This document shows, in pieces, positions 22,131 to 31,429 of a stretch of 45,526 nucleotides of DNA (the first letter of the stretch is position 1; every line of letters starts with the position of its first letter). A program made the translations under genes and the position numbers. This DNA comes from Enterococcus rivorum. Lineage in GTDB: Bacteria > Bacillota > Bacilli > Lactobacillales > Enterococcaceae. The notes below the pieces were generated by a model. The model worked only from the letters and a program-made list of their open reading frames with translations, was not told the origin of the DNA and did no database searches. Location: NCBI RefSeq assembly GCF_001742285.1, contig NZ_MIEK01000025.1:1-45526 (forward strand), in the 5' to 3' direction.

Positions 22131-22512
22131 TTAGCGTCTCCTTAACTACATAAGCTTTTCCTAACATTGAAAATAAAAAAAGAAAGTAAAAAACAAACAA
22201 CAAGAGAATACCCAGTATTGAAAAATGAATGATTGGCAGTAACAACATTACCAAAAAAAAGAAAAGATAGACTGAAATTAACATTGGATTCATCGTAATT
22301 TCTATCTTGACTGGATTTCCAGTATTCTTGATAAGTAATTTATTACTTTTCATAAAAAAGAAACTCGCTTGAAGGATTACCTCTGCTTCACTTACCTCTA
22401 TTTTTTTCGTCTGATTGTTATTAATTGCTATCCATTTCTGTCCGTTCTTTGTTAATTCGATTGCGCTACCCATTCCATAAAAACCAGTATTTCGAGTCAC
22501 TTGAATTTCCAT
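22099..22512 (-). CDS. Small membrane protein of unknown function
   Basis: 137 residues. The first about 65 residues look like a small beta-rich cytoplasmic domain (alternating hydrophobic pattern, polar). Two strongly hydrophobic segments follow (about 77-97 and 99-120), then a short tail. ATG with AAGGAGG at good spacing. First gene of the operon with the HEPN-CBS gene, lspA and the RluD-type gene. The family was not recognised. Whether it partners the HEPN-CBS protein is open, but the 32-base overlap argues for coupled translation. Confidence 0.75.
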   Translation of the reverse strand: MEIQVTRNTGFYGMGSAIELTKNGQKWIAINNNQTKKIEVSEAEVILQASFFFMKSNKLLIKNTGNPVKIEITMNPMLISVYLFFFLVMLLLPIIHFSILGILLLFVFYFLFLFSMLGKAYVVKETLNGTGSRNISE

Positions 22513-22623
22513 ACAAATTCCTCCTTGCGCATTATATTAAAGTATATAACAAAAAGTAGCATACGAAAAGGAGTTTCCTTTATATCCCTAATCTTTTCCT
22601 TTGAATTAACTGATTTTTTACAA

Positions 22624-22665
22624 CAAAAAAACAGAGTTCGCTTAGATACAGCGAACTCCCTGTTT
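22624..22665 (-). terminator. Terminator of fhs
   Basis: On the minus strand GAGTTCGCT pairs with AGCGAACTC (about 22658-22634, 7-base loop, stem extended by ACAG/CTGT), followed by seven T, 17 bases after the fhs stop. Confidence 0.9.
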
Positions 22666-22681
22666 GCTCTACTATTTTTTA

Positions 22682-24352
22682 TTAGAAAAGGCCGATAGCG
22701 TTTCCTTCACTGTCAATATCCATATTTAAAGCTGCTGGTTTTTTCGGAAGTCCTGGCATTGTCATTACATCTCCTGTTAGTGCGACAATAAAACCAGCCC
22801 CTATTTTCGGTACTAATTCACGAATCGTAATAGTAAAATCAGCCGGTCTACCCAACTGTTGGGGATCATCTGACAATGAGTATTGCGTTTTCGCCATACA
22901 AATGGGCAAGCGATCCCAACCATACTTATGGAATGTTGCCAATTGATTTTTCGCTTTTTTTGAGAATAAAACTTTATTCCCACCATAGATTTTAGTTACA
23001 ATAGCTTCAATTTTTTCTTCCAAATTCATACCACTTTGGTAAATTGTACGAAAATTAGCTGTTTCCTCTTCTATGACTTGTAAAACGGTCTTAGCTAATT
23101 CTTCTCCACCTTCAGCGCCATTTTCCCAGACACTTGTTAATTCAACTGGAACATTGATTCTTTCGCAAAGTTCTTTCAACGTACTGATTTCATTTTCAGA
23201 ATCACTAATAAATTGATTAATTGCAACCACCACAGGTAAACCATAGCTTTGCATATTTTCAACATGCTTATGCAAATTAGAAAAACCTTCTACTAAAGCT
23301 GAAATATTTTCTTTACCAAGCTCATTTTTACTTACACCACCATGCATTTTTAATGCTCGAATGGTTGCTACAATGACTACAGCGTCTGGCGCTTTTTTTA
23401 AATTAGGCACTTTAATGTCTAAAAACTTTTCTCCACCAAGATCCGCACCAAAACCAGCTTCTGTAACAACATAATCGCCTAATTTCAACGCTGCTTTTGT
23501 CGCTAAAATACTGTTGCAGCCATGAGCAATATTGGCAAAAGGTCCACCATGAACTAATGCCGCAGTACCGTAAATCGTTTGAACCAAATTCGGTTTAATT
23601 GCTTCTTTTAACAATAATGCTAATGCCCCTTGCACCCCTAAATCACTGACTGTCACAGGTTCAAGAGTAAACGTATAACCGACAACTATATTTGCTAAAC
23701 GAGCTTTCAAATTTTCTAAATCTGTCGCTAAACATAAAATGGCCATTATTTCACTTGCTACAGTGATATCAAAACCATCTTCGCGCGGAACTCCTTGGAT
23801 TGCTCCGCCCAATCCTACAACCACTTGGCGTAATTCTCGATCATTTAAATCAACCACACGTTTCCAAATCACACGGCGAGAATCAATGTTCAGTTCATTT
23901 CCTTGTTGAATATGGTTATCTAATAGTGCAGACAGGGCATTATTTGCAGTTGTAATGGCATGCATATCCCCCGTAAAATGCAGATTAATATCTTCCATTG
24001 GCAAGACTTGGGCATATCCACCACCAGTAGCTCCACCTTTGATTCCCATCACAGGGCCAAGTGAAGGTTCTCTCAACGCAATCACTGTTTTTTTACCGAT
24101 TTTATTCAAGGCATCTCCTAAACCGATTGTCACAGTTGATTTACCTTCTCCTGCTGGTGTTGGATTAATTGACGTAACTAAAATAAGTTTTCCTTCGCTT
24201 CTGTCTTCTAATTCTTTGATTGCCGAAAAGCTAAGTTTAGCTTTATAATTTCCAAACAGTTCCAAATGTTCTTCTGCCAAACCGACAGATTCGGCTATAT
24301 TTTTGATTGGCAATAAATCGACTTCTTGTGAAATCTCAATATCTGTTTTCAT
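22682..24352 (-). CDS. fhs: Formate-tetrahydrofolate ligase
   Basis: ATP-dependent synthesis of 10-formyl-tetrahydrofolate for purine and formyl-Met-tRNA production. From ATG 24352 the product has 556 residues, the standard family length, beginning MKTDIEISQ. An ATG eleven codons upstream (24385) is in frame but lacks a good site, while AAGAGG and GTGAGG lie before 24352. The P-loop TPAGEGKST spans about 65-73, and the family segments [20 protein letters not shown] and [12 protein letters not shown] are present. Monocistronic with its own terminator. Confidence 0.96.
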   Translation of the reverse strand: MKTDIEISQEVDLLPIKNIAESVGLAEEHLELFGNYKAKLSFSAIKELEDRSEGKLILVTSINPTPAGEGKSTVTIGLGDALNKIGKKTVIALREPSLGPVMGIKGGATGGGYAQVLPMEDINLHFTGDMHAITTANNALSALLDNHIQQGNELNIDSRRVIWKRVVDLNDRELRQVVVGLGGAIQGVPREDGFDITVASEIMAILCLATDLENLKARLANIVVGYTFTLEPVTVSDLGVQGALALLLKEAIKPNLVQTIYGTAALVHGGPFANIAHGCNSILATKAALKLGDYVVTEAGFGADLGGEKFLDIKVPNLKKAPDAVVIVATIRALKMHGGVSKNELGKENISALVEGFSNLHKHVENMQSYGLPVVVAINQFISDSENEISTLKELCERINVPVELTSVWENGAEGGEELAKTVLQVIEEETANFRTIYQSGMNLEEKIEAIVTKIYGGNKVLFSKKAKNQLATFHKYGWDRLPICMAKTQYSLSDDPQQLGRPADFTITIRELVPKIGAGFIVALTGDVMTMPGLPKKPAALNMDIDSEGNAIGLF

Positions 24353-24471
24353 ACCCTCACAACCTCTTTCCCGAACTTTATTCATTCTTGATCCAAATTT
24401 GTTAAGTTATTACTTATTATAGCTTTTTTTAAGTTCATTATCCATCATAAAAATCGGTTTTGAGACAAAGA

Positions 24472-24500
24472 TTGACTCATGTGATTTTTATCCTTATAAT
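24472..24500 (+). promoter_or_regulatory. Promoter of the cold-shock gene
   Basis: TTGACT (24472-24477), 17 bases, TATAAT (24495-24500): close to the sigma-A consensus, about 37 bases before the ATG. Confidence 0.85.
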
Positions 24501-24537
24501 TAGTTTAGTCTTTATAAATTAAAGGGGCGTGATTTGA

Positions 24538-24738
24538 ATGCAAAAAGGGTTCGTTAAATGGTTCGATCGTAAAAAAGGATACGGTTTCATCGTCTACAAT
24601 GAGGATGAAGAGGTTTTTGTTCATTTCACTGCTATTGAAGAAGAAGGATACAAGACACTTGAAGAAAATCAGGCTGTTGCTTTTGAAATAATGGAAGGCA
24701 CCAGAGGCTTACAAGCTGCTCATGTCAAGAAAATATAA
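24538..24738 (+). CDS. Cold-shock domain protein (CspA family)
   Basis: 66-residue single cold-shock domain that binds single-stranded RNA/DNA. RNP1 is KGYGFI (18-23) and RNP2 is VFVHFTA (about 31-37). The start lies after AAAGGGGCGTG. The basal RNP1 residue before the loop is intact, so it should bind nucleic acid. The 5' leader is short, unlike the long structured leader of E. coli cspA. Near-consensus promoter and a compact terminator suggest a strong monocistronic gene. Confidence 0.95.
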   Translation: MQKGFVKWFDRKKGYGFIVYNEDEEVFVHFTAIEEEGYKTLEENQAVAFEIMEGTRGLQAAHVKKI

Positions 24739-24768
24739 AAAAACAACATCCTGATGGGTGTTGTTTTT
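24738..24768 (+). terminator. Terminator of the cold-shock gene
   Basis: AAAACAACATC pairs with GGTGTTGTTTT across a short loop directly after the stop; the stem runs into T-rich DNA. Confidence 0.8.
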
Positions 24769-24772
24769 GCTT

Positions 24773-25213
24773 CTAATGTTTACCTATTTTTTGATTTTCA
24801 TCATAGATAATTTCACCTATTATTTTCGAATGCTTATTTAAGCTTTCGATAAACGCATGCTTGCTCTTTTTCGTCATAATAAACAATTGTGAGCCTTCTT
24901 TTAATGCTGTAGAATAAATCTCTAGACTCTTTGGTCCTACACGAATTGTAGAAATTGAGTTTAATGGTACTTTTTTTCTTCTTCTTGGCAATAAAGCATG
25001 GATAAACAAATCGTCGTCTCCAATTTTAAAATATCGGTTCAATCCCAAAGCGAAAAAAAGAAAGAAAATAACTAAAACAATGTTACTTGTTAAATATGGA
25101 CGAGTATTTTCTAATGTCAAAATTAAACTGATAAATAATATACCAAATGTACAAGACCAATAAATTATCGCCATCGATAATTCTGGTTGCCAATGATAGA
25201 TTTTTTTCTTCAT
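24773..25213 (-). CDS. ebsA: EbsA-like membrane protein
   Basis: 146 residues with two hydrophobic segments (about 14-36 and 43-62) followed by a cytoplasmic PH-like beta domain containing RRRKKVPLNSISTIRVGPKSLEIYS. It resembles EbsA, encoded near ebsB and ebsC in E. faecalis, where the locus was linked to aggregation-substance-related phenotypes (established name; function poorly known). The frame extends to a TTG at 25228, but AGAGG lies within that extension and points to ATG 25213. It is divergent from the RNase H-like gene, as expected of the ebs locus. Confidence 0.75.
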   Translation of the reverse strand: MKKKIYHWQPELSMAIIYWSCTFGILFISLILTLENTRPYLTSNIVLVIFFLFFALGLNRYFKIGDDDLFIHALLPRRRKKVPLNSISTIRVGPKSLEIYSTALKEGSQLFIMTKKSKHAFIESLNKHSKIIGEIIYDENQKIGKH

Positions 25214-25300
25214 ATAGCGACCTCTCAATAGTTAAAAATTCAATACGTTACAATAATAACATATTTTATCAATGAACCCAATTAATAAAAGGAGTCTTTT

Positions 25301-25705
25301 ATGTTAAGAATTTATGTCGATGCTGCAACAAAAGGAAACCCAGGACCTAGTGGTGGGGGAGTTATTATTTTAGGCGAGGCACTAAATGAGCAAATACATC
25401 TTTCATTAGGAGAATGCTCCAACCACGAAGCTGAATTCCGAGTATTCATTCAAGCTTTAGAAATACTAAAAGAAAAGCAACTCACAAACGAAACAGTTCT
25501 CCTATATTCTGATAGTAAAATCGTCGTTGAAACCATTGAAAAAAAGCATGCTAAGAATCCCGTGTTTAAAACATATTTATTGAAATTTCAAGAATTGGAA
25601 CCACTTTTTCCGCTGTTAATGATTCAATGGTTACCTGAAAAGAAAAACAAAGGCGCAGATTCTTTAGCAAGACAAGCTTTACGAAAATATTATCAGGAAA
25701 AATAA
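25301..25705 (+). CDS. ebsB: RNase HI-family protein (EbsB-like)
   Basis: 134 residues of RNase H fold. The catalytic acidic residues are in place: Asp7 (YVDAATKGNPGPSGGG), Glu44 in NHEAEFRVFIQAL, Asp68 in LYSDSKIV and a late Asp in KGADSLARQAL. It should cleave RNA of RNA:DNA hybrids, though enterococcal EbsB was originally named a cell-wall enzyme; the sequence here favours RNase H. ATG with AAAGGAG. Convergent with ebsC with only 14 bases between the stops. Confidence 0.85.
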   Translation: MLRIYVDAATKGNPGPSGGGVIILGEALNEQIHLSLGECSNHEAEFRVFIQALEILKEKQLTNETVLLYSDSKIVVETIEKKHAKNPVFKTYLLKFQELEPLFPLLMIQWLPEKKNKGADSLARQALRKYYQEK

Positions 25706-25719
25706 TGTGTATTTACTTT

Positions 25720-26205
25720 TTAGGTCAAATCCACCAACTGACCTCTTGTCAATTCAAGAATTTTAGCTGGTTCAACAGCCACTTGTTGTCCTCTTTTACC
25801 AGCAGAGATAATAATCTCTGAAAATTGTTCTGCTTCTTTTCCTAGATAAGTTGGAAACAACTTTTTCATACCAATTGGAGAACACCCGCCTCTTATGTAT
25901 CCTGTTGTTGCTTCTAAATCTTTTAAATGAAGCATTTCGATTTTTTTATTGCCACTCGCTTTAGCTAATTTTTTCAAGTCTAACTCCTTATTGCCTGGAA
26001 TTACAGCAACAACTGGTCCAGTTTTATTTCCAACAGTTAGCAACGTTTTAAAAATTTGAGATTCATCAACCCCAATTTTTTCTGCAACACTATCGGTTCC
26101 TAGATGTTCTTCACTCCAAGGAAAGCCGAATTCTTTGTAAGGAATTTTATGTTGCTCAAGAATCCTCATAACATTAGTTTTGAGTTTTTTTTTCTTTTTT
26201 GCCAT
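25720..26205 (-). CDS. ebsC: YbaK/EbsC-family Cys-tRNA(Pro) deacylase
   Basis: 161-residue YbaK/ProX-like aminoacyl-tRNA editing domain that hydrolyses Cys mischarged on tRNA-Pro (family function). Recognisable parts: KTLLTVGNKTGPVVAVIPGNKELDLKKLAKA, with the substrate Lys in the first strand, and the GYIRGGCSPIGMKK loop. The frame is open to ATG 26226, but AGGTGGG lies inside that stretch, so ATG 26205 is preferred. That site overlaps the aroD stop, and the gene is translationally coupled to aroD. Confidence 0.92.
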   Translation of the reverse strand: MAKKKKKLKTNVMRILEQHKIPYKEFGFPWSEEHLGTDSVAEKIGVDESQIFKTLLTVGNKTGPVVAVIPGNKELDLKKLAKASGNKKIEMLHLKDLEATTGYIRGGCSPIGMKKLFPTYLGKEAEQFSEIIISAGKRGQQVAVEPAKILELTRGQLVDLT

Positions 26206-26222
26206 AATTCCCACCTCATTAT

Positions 26223-26993
26223 TCATTCACTTACTTGTTCGATTGATAATTGATTTAAAATGTTTTTTAATTCAGAAATAGGTATTTGTCCTGGAGCAGA
26301 AGCTCTTTCAGCAGAACCAAATGTCATAGCGGAACCAAAAATCTCCCCAGATACCCGACTAATCATCCCTAATTTTCCCATTGATATTGTTACCATAGGA
26401 CGATTGCCATATTTTTTTTGCATCTCGTTAGTAGCGTCTAATAAAGTCAAAACGTCCTTAGAATCCTTTGGCATCACAGCAATCTTACATATATCCGCCT
26501 TTTTTTCTTGCATCCTACACAGGCGAGAAACCAGCTCTTGTTGACTAGGTGTTTTTTCAAAATCATGGTTACACATCACTATTTTAATACCCTTTTCATG
26601 AGCGATAGCTATCATTTCATTTACTTCCTTTTCAGGCATAAATAATTCAACATCTAATAAATCGACCCAGCCTGCTTCAATCACGTTCCGATACAATTCA
26701 AAATAATCCGTAGCTGAAAAATCAACTTCTCCGCCTTCTTTTTTGCTTCTAAAAGTAAACAACAACGGCTTTTCTTTCAAAATTTCAGAAATTTTCTTAG
26801 ATAATCTTGCTACCAGTTGGAAGTCTCTCACTTGATTAAAATGGTCTACACGCCATTCTACTAGGTCACAAATACTTGAAGACAAACTCTCAGCTTCTAA
26901 AAGTAACTCTGTTTCTGTCTTTCCAACCATCGGTACAACAACTTTAGGTTGCCCTTCACCTATTACAATATCCTTCACTTTTACTGTTTTCAT
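26223..26993 (-). CDS. aroD: Type I 3-dehydroquinate dehydratase
   Basis: Third step of the shikimate pathway via a Schiff base. 256 residues with catalytic His143 in MCNHDFEKTP and Schiff-base Lys170 in DICKIAVMP; EWRVDHF (46-52) and TFRSKKEGG (80-88) bind substrate. It sits outside any aro cluster, between the RlmI-type methyltransferase (28 bases upstream) and ebsC, all on the minus strand. Confidence 0.95.
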   Translation of the reverse strand: MKTVKVKDIVIGEGQPKVVVPMVGKTETELLLEAESLSSSICDLVEWRVDHFNQVRDFQLVARLSKKISEILKEKPLLFTFRSKKEGGEVDFSATDYFELYRNVIEAGWVDLLDVELFMPEKEVNEMIAIAHEKGIKIVMCNHDFEKTPSQQELVSRLCRMQEKKADICKIAVMPKDSKDVLTLLDATNEMQKKYGNRPMVTISMGKLGMISRVSGEIFGSAMTFGSAERASAPGQIPISELKNILNQLSIEQVSE

Positions 26994-27021
26994 ATCGGAG
27001 ACTCTCCTTCAAAACGCTCAC

Positions 27022-28197
27022 TTATACTTTCTTTATTTCAATAAATAAAACTTTCAAATAATTTCCTTCATTAAAATGACGATTTACTTTAAAATCTGCT
27101 GGCAACTGATATGTTTGTCTAATGGTATAGATACAGTTTTTCTTTTCTAAGGCTTCAATAATCATTGTTGTATATTTATCCAATGAAATATTAGCTGCAT
27201 TGGTAGAAGCAACTAAAACACCGTTATTGGATAAAATTTCCACTGCATCTTCGACTAGCTCCCCATAGTTTTTAGCAACAGAAAATACTTTTTTCTTATT
27301 TCTTGCAAAGCTAGGAGGATCTAATACGATAACATCAAATGTTAATTGTTTTCGAACCGCATACTTAAAGTAGTCAAAAACATCCATGACAATAATTTTT
27401 TGCTCTTCTAAAGGAAGATGGTTGGCTTCAAATTGTTCTTGTGTCTTCGCTAAGCTGCGCTTGGCTAAATCAACACTTGTAGTGCTAGTTGCACCTCCCA
27501 TTGCAGCCGCGACAGAAAAAGCACCTGTATAGCTAAACATATTGAGTAATGTTTTACCTGCTGCAAAACCTTCAACGAATTGTCCCCGAACTTCTTTTTG
27601 ATCAAGGAAAATTCCTGTCATTAAGCCTTCATTTAAATAAGTAGCAAAACGAACCCCATTTTCTAAAACCATTAATGGTTCTGGTGCCTTTCCACCAAAT
27701 ATGTGTTGTGATTCAGGTAATTCTTTGCTGGTAAAACGAATTTTTTCATAGCCGCCAATTATTTCAGGAAACACTTTGCGAAAAGCAGTTACTATCAACT
27801 CTTTATAGGTAAAAAGCGTTTCGTTATACCAAGAAAAAACAGCAAAATCACCGTAGCAATCAACCGTTAAGCCACCCACGCCATCTCCTTCGCCATTAAA
27901 CAAACGATAAGCCGTAGTCGTTTCATCTTCAATATAAGCAATCCGCTCAACTTTAGCTTCAGAAAACATTTCTTCAAAAAACGTCGCGTTAATTGGACCT
28001 GCCCAGTTTAAAAGCCAACCAACTCCTTTATTTTGTTCGCCTACATAACCTGTCGCAATAAAGTGCCCTTTACTGTCAATAAATTCTACCCAATCTTTTG
28101 TATCGATACTATAGCCGTTCTGGATATCTTCTTTTTGGATCAGAGGATAGCCCATTTTCATTTTTTTCTCCGCTTTTTTCGTTACTTGTATTTTCAT
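27022..28197 (-). CDS. RlmI-type 23S rRNA methyltransferase
   Basis: SAM-dependent class I RNA methyltransferase, 391 residues. N-terminal PUA-like domain (about 1-70), a middle EEHP-like domain, then the Rossmann domain with LLNMFSYTGAFSVAAAMGGA (SAM motif I, about 216-235) and the catalytic VLDPPSFARNKKKVF. RlmI makes m5C1962 in E. coli 23S rRNA; the exact target here is inferred from family. First gene of an operon with aroD and ebsC. Confidence 0.92.
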   Translation of the reverse strand: MKIQVTKKAEKKMKMGYPLIQKEDIQNGYSIDTKDWVEFIDSKGHFIATGYVGEQNKGVGWLLNWAGPINATFFEEMFSEAKVERIAYIEDETTTAYRLFNGEGDGVGGLTVDCYGDFAVFSWYNETLFTYKELIVTAFRKVFPEIIGGYEKIRFTSKELPESQHIFGGKAPEPLMVLENGVRFATYLNEGLMTGIFLDQKEVRGQFVEGFAAGKTLLNMFSYTGAFSVAAAMGGATSTTSVDLAKRSLAKTQEQFEANHLPLEEQKIIVMDVFDYFKYAVRKQLTFDVIVLDPPSFARNKKKVFSVAKNYGELVEDAVEILSNNGVLVASTNAANISLDKYTTMIIEALEKKNCIYTIRQTYQLPADFKVNRHFNEGNYLKVLFIEIKKV

Positions 28198-28352
28198 CTC
28201 TGCACCTACTTTATAATGTCCAATTCAGTATACCAAAAAATAAATACCTTGTCGCTAAAACCTTTATTTAGAGGTTTATCATCTCTTGATATCCATCATT
28301 TAAAAAAATAGTAAGATTTCGTTAACTATCTATACAAATTATAGTTGAAGAA

Positions 28353-28381
28353 TTGACATAAAATCCCCAAAAGAGTAGAAT
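28353..28381 (+). promoter_or_regulatory. Promoter of ltaS
   Basis: TTGACA (28353-28358), 17 bases, TAGAAT (28376-28381), about 78 bases upstream of the TTG start. Confidence 0.8.
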
Positions 28382-28458
28382 TGTTGGAGTATATGTGACT
28401 GTTTAATTCTTTGATTAAGTTACATTTGAGATTTTTTGATCCAGAAAGGAAGTTTATT

Positions 28459-30567
28459 TTGAAAAAATTATATACTCCTAGTTTCTTAAATACCCGCCTA
28501 GGTCTGTTTTCACTGATTGCCCTCTTGATTTGGGTAAAGAATATTTTCGCTTATACAGTGGATTTTAATTTAAGAATTGAGAATGCTAATGAATATTTCA
28601 TTTTATTAATTAACCCGATTGCAACAACATTTTTCTTACTAGCAATCGCTCTTTACGTACGTCGAACAAAAGCATCTTATATTACTATGATGGTTCTGTT
28701 CACAATAATGAGTCTTTTACTCTTCTCTAATGTTATCTACTATAGAGAGTTTACAGACTTCATTACAGTTAATACTATGTTAGGTGCTGGAAAAGTGGCT
28801 AGTGGTCTTGGCGAAAGTGCTGTTCGACTTTTTAGACCTTATGATGTTGTCTATTTTCTAGATGTTTTGGTTCTTGCTGGTTTATTGTTAACTAAGAAAA
28901 TCAAAATGGATGAACGCCCTGTTAGAGCTCGTGTGGCTATTTCAGTAAGTTTGCTTTCTGTTGTATTTTTCCTTTTTAACTTATTCATGGCTGAAACTGC
29001 TCGACCTCAATTATTAACTCGTCAATTCTCTCGTGACTATATTGTTAAATTCTTAGGTATCAATGCTTTTACTGTCTACGATGGAGTGACTACTTACCAA
29101 ACAAACCAAATCAGTGCCGAAGCTAGTTCTAATGATTTAATTGAAGTAGAAGATTATGTGAAAGATCATTACGCAGCCCCTAATGATGATACCTTTGGCA
29201 TTGCTAAAGGAAAAAATGTTATCTATATTCATTTAGAAAGCTTCCAGCAGTTTTTAATTGATTATAAATTAAAAGATGAAAATGGTGTTGAACACGAAGT
29301 AACACCATTCCTGAACAGTGTATACCATGGCAATAGTACCTTTAGTTTTGATAACTTCTTCCATCAAGTAGGTCAAGGTAAAACTAGTGATGCTGAGACA
29401 TTATTCGAAAATTCATTGTTTGGTTCCGCTCAAGGTTCCTTATTTACACAGCTAGGTGGAAAAAACACCTTTGAAGCTGCGCCAAATATTTTAGACCAAG
29501 AAGCTGGATACACAAGTGCTGTATTCCACGGAAACACAGGGAATTTTTGGAATCGTAATGAAACGTATAAAAAGCTTGGCTACGACTACTTCTTTGATTC
29601 AAATTATTATGATGTAAATGAGGATAATTCTTTCCAATATGGATTACATGATAAACCATTCTTCAATCAATCTGTGCAGTATTTAGAGCATTTGCAACAA
29701 CCTTTTTATTCTAAATTTATTGCTGTTTCAAATCACTATCCTTACTCATACTTTACAAATGATGAAGCTGGTTTTCCAATTGCGAATACATCTGACGAAA
29801 CAATTAATGGTTATTTTGCAACAGCTAACTATTTAGATAAAGCCGTGGAAGAGTTTTTCAATTATCTTAAATCTTCTGGCTTATATGAAAATTCGGTAAT
29901 TGTCCTTTACGGAGATCACTATGGGGTTTCAACTTCTAGAAATAAAAACCTTGCTGAGTTATTAGGCTCATCAAAAGCTTTATGGAATGACTTTGATGAC
30001 TCATCGTTACAACGTGTCCCTTACATGATTCATATTCCTGGACAAACAAAAGGTGGAATTAACCATACGTACGGCGGTCAAGTGGATGCTCTACCTACTC
30101 TTTTACATTTATTAGGTGTTGACACAAAAAATTACATCCAATTAGGACAAGATCTATTCTCTAAAGAAAACGAACAATTAGTAGCATTTAGAAATGGAAA
30201 TTATGTTTCTCCAAAATATACTTTGTTAGGTTCAAATATTTATGACACAGCATCCGGTCAACTAATTGAAGAACCTACTGAAGAAGTGAAAAATGAAGCA
30301 GATGAGTTGAAGCGCAAAGTTTCGTTACAACTTCAAATCTCTGATCGAATTACAACTGGTGATTTATTACGTTTCCACACTGCCTCCGATTTGAAAGTAA
30401 TTAAACCAGAAGATTTTAACTACAAAAATCAATTAGAGCAAATGGAAACTATTGAAAAGGATAAAGGAAATGACTCGACTAGTGTGTACAGTAAAAATGG
30501 TAACAAGACTACTAGCGATCAATACCATACCGAAACCTATCAAAATTATCTAAAGTCTGGTAAATAA
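28459..30567 (+). CDS. ltaS: Lipoteichoic acid synthase, LtaS type
   Basis: Membrane phosphoglycerol transferase that polymerises glycerol-phosphate from phosphatidylglycerol onto the LTA anchor. From TTG 28459, preceded by GAAAGGAAG, the product is 702 residues beginning MKKLYTPSFL. Upstream in-frame codons to 28411 lack a site. Five hydrophobic segments occupy about 15-180, followed by a sulfatase-fold extracellular domain: IHLESFQQF with metal ligand Glu260, GQGKTSDAE with nucleophile Thr309, a FHGNTGNFWNR segment, and LYGDHYG late. The SAEASS region near 219-224 may be the signal-peptidase processing site. The C-terminal about 70 residues are a low-complexity Lys/Asn/Ser tail. Monocistronic. 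Confidence 0.93.
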   Translation: MKKLYTPSFLNTRLGLFSLIALLIWVKNIFAYTVDFNLRIENANEYFILLINPIATTFFLLAIALYVRRTKASYITMMVLFTIMSLLLFSNVIYYREFTDFITVNTMLGAGKVASGLGESAVRLFRPYDVVYFLDVLVLAGLLLTKKIKMDERPVRARVAISVSLLSVVFFLFNLFMAETARPQLLTRQFSRDYIVKFLGINAFTVYDGVTTYQTNQISAEASSNDLIEVEDYVKDHYAAPNDDTFGIAKGKNVIYIHLESFQQFLIDYKLKDENGVEHEVTPFLNSVYHGNSTFSFDNFFHQVGQGKTSDAETLFENSLFGSAQGSLFTQLGGKNTFEAAPNILDQEAGYTSAVFHGNTGNFWNRNETYKKLGYDYFFDSNYYDVNEDNSFQYGLHDKPFFNQSVQYLEHLQQPFYSKFIAVSNHYPYSYFTNDEAGFPIANTSDETINGYFATANYLDKAVEEFFNYLKSSGLYENSVIVLYGDHYGVSTSRNKNLAELLGSSKALWNDFDDSSLQRVPYMIHIPGQTKGGINHTYGGQVDALPTLLHLLGVDTKNYIQLGQDLFSKENEQLVAFRNGNYVSPKYTLLGSNIYDTASGQLIEEPTEEVKNEADELKRKVSLQLQISDRITTGDLLRFHTASDLKVIKPEDFNYKNQLEQMETIEKDKGNDSTSVYSKNGNKTTSDQYHTETYQNYLKSGK

Positions 30568-30591
30568 CTTCATTTAATGAACAAATTAACT

Positions 30592-30624
30592 AAGCTTGAG
30601 TATAAAAATACTCAAGCTTTTTTG
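30592..30624 (+). terminator. Terminator of ltaS
   Basis: AAGCTTGAGTA (30592-30602) pairs with TACTCAAGCTT (30609-30619), then five T. Perfect 11-bp stem. Confidence 0.92.
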
Positions 30625-30685
30625 TATCTTTTTCATAATTTATTCACATTATTCTTCTATACTACTATTAGTGAGGTGAACCAAT

Positions 30686-31396
30686 ATGAGCAATATTCGC
30701 TATGCACTAGCCAGTGTTAAATATCATAAAAAATTATCTTATTTTATCAGTCTAATTTTCTTTACCTTTTTAACTCTTTTAACAGGAATACTGAACCTCA
30801 TTGATATCAATACCCACTCTTTTCTACAAATTGAAAAAATCAGTCCTAATTCGGATTATCTTTTGTACCATAGAGAGTTGCTGAATTCATACTATTTTCT
30901 ATTTGCTATTGTAGTAGCTTTTTTCATATTATCATTTAGTATTTTGACTTTTTTTTCAATCCAAAAAAAGAAACAAGAATTGTTTAAATGGCGCTTAATG
31001 GGCTTTTCTACACCTAATATTCTCAAACAGTATCTTTTAGAAACACTGTTTTTACTTATGATTGGTGCTTTTTTTTCAGCAATCTTTATAATAATTTTTC
31101 AACATACATATGAAGCCACTTTGATGTCTTGTGGCGAACTTTTTAACAACCTAACGAATCGTCACTATTCATTTTTTTCAACAAATACCATTATTGAAGC
31201 CACACCTAATGTATTAGTAAATTCTGATAATGTTACTTACTTTTTTGACATTGATCTTACTAGGTTACCAGTTATCATGATTATAACAGCCTTGCAAAAA
31301 AACATTTTTTTAGTCTTCCTTCTAACATTAATCATCAGTACTTTTAGTCTCATTGTTTTCTTGTTGATAAATAAAAGGAAATCAGAAAATTTGTAA
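30686..31396 (+). CDS. FtsX-like ABC permease, short
   Basis: 236 residues, four hydrophobic segments (about 18-40, 68-92, 118-142, 207-230) in the FtsX/MacB arrangement. The sequence KKKQELFKWRLMGFSTPNILKQYLLETLFL matches the coupling-helix region of FtsX-domain permeases. At this size it represents a single FtsX unit, with a large extracytoplasmic loop of about 60 residues between segments 3 and 4. ATG with GAGGTGA. 33 bases upstream of a gene for a degenerate ABC ATPase-like protein. Substrate unknown. Confidence 0.8.
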   Translation: MSNIRYALASVKYHKKLSYFISLIFFTFLTLLTGILNLIDINTHSFLQIEKISPNSDYLLYHRELLNSYYFLFAIVVAFFILSFSILTFFSIQKKKQELFKWRLMGFSTPNILKQYLLETLFLLMIGAFFSAIFIIIFQHTYEATLMSCGELFNNLTNRHYSFFSTNTIIEATPNVLVNSDNVTYFFDIDLTRLPVIMIITALQKNIFLVFLLTLIISTFSLIVFLLINKRKSENL

Positions 31397-31429
31397 ATTA
31401 TTTATTCTGTAAAAACTGGAGGTATTTTA

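Noticed and set aside
28411-28458. N-terminal extension of LtaS from TTG 28411
   Set aside because: It contains the ribosome site GAAAGGAAG of the downstream TTG start and has no site of its own.
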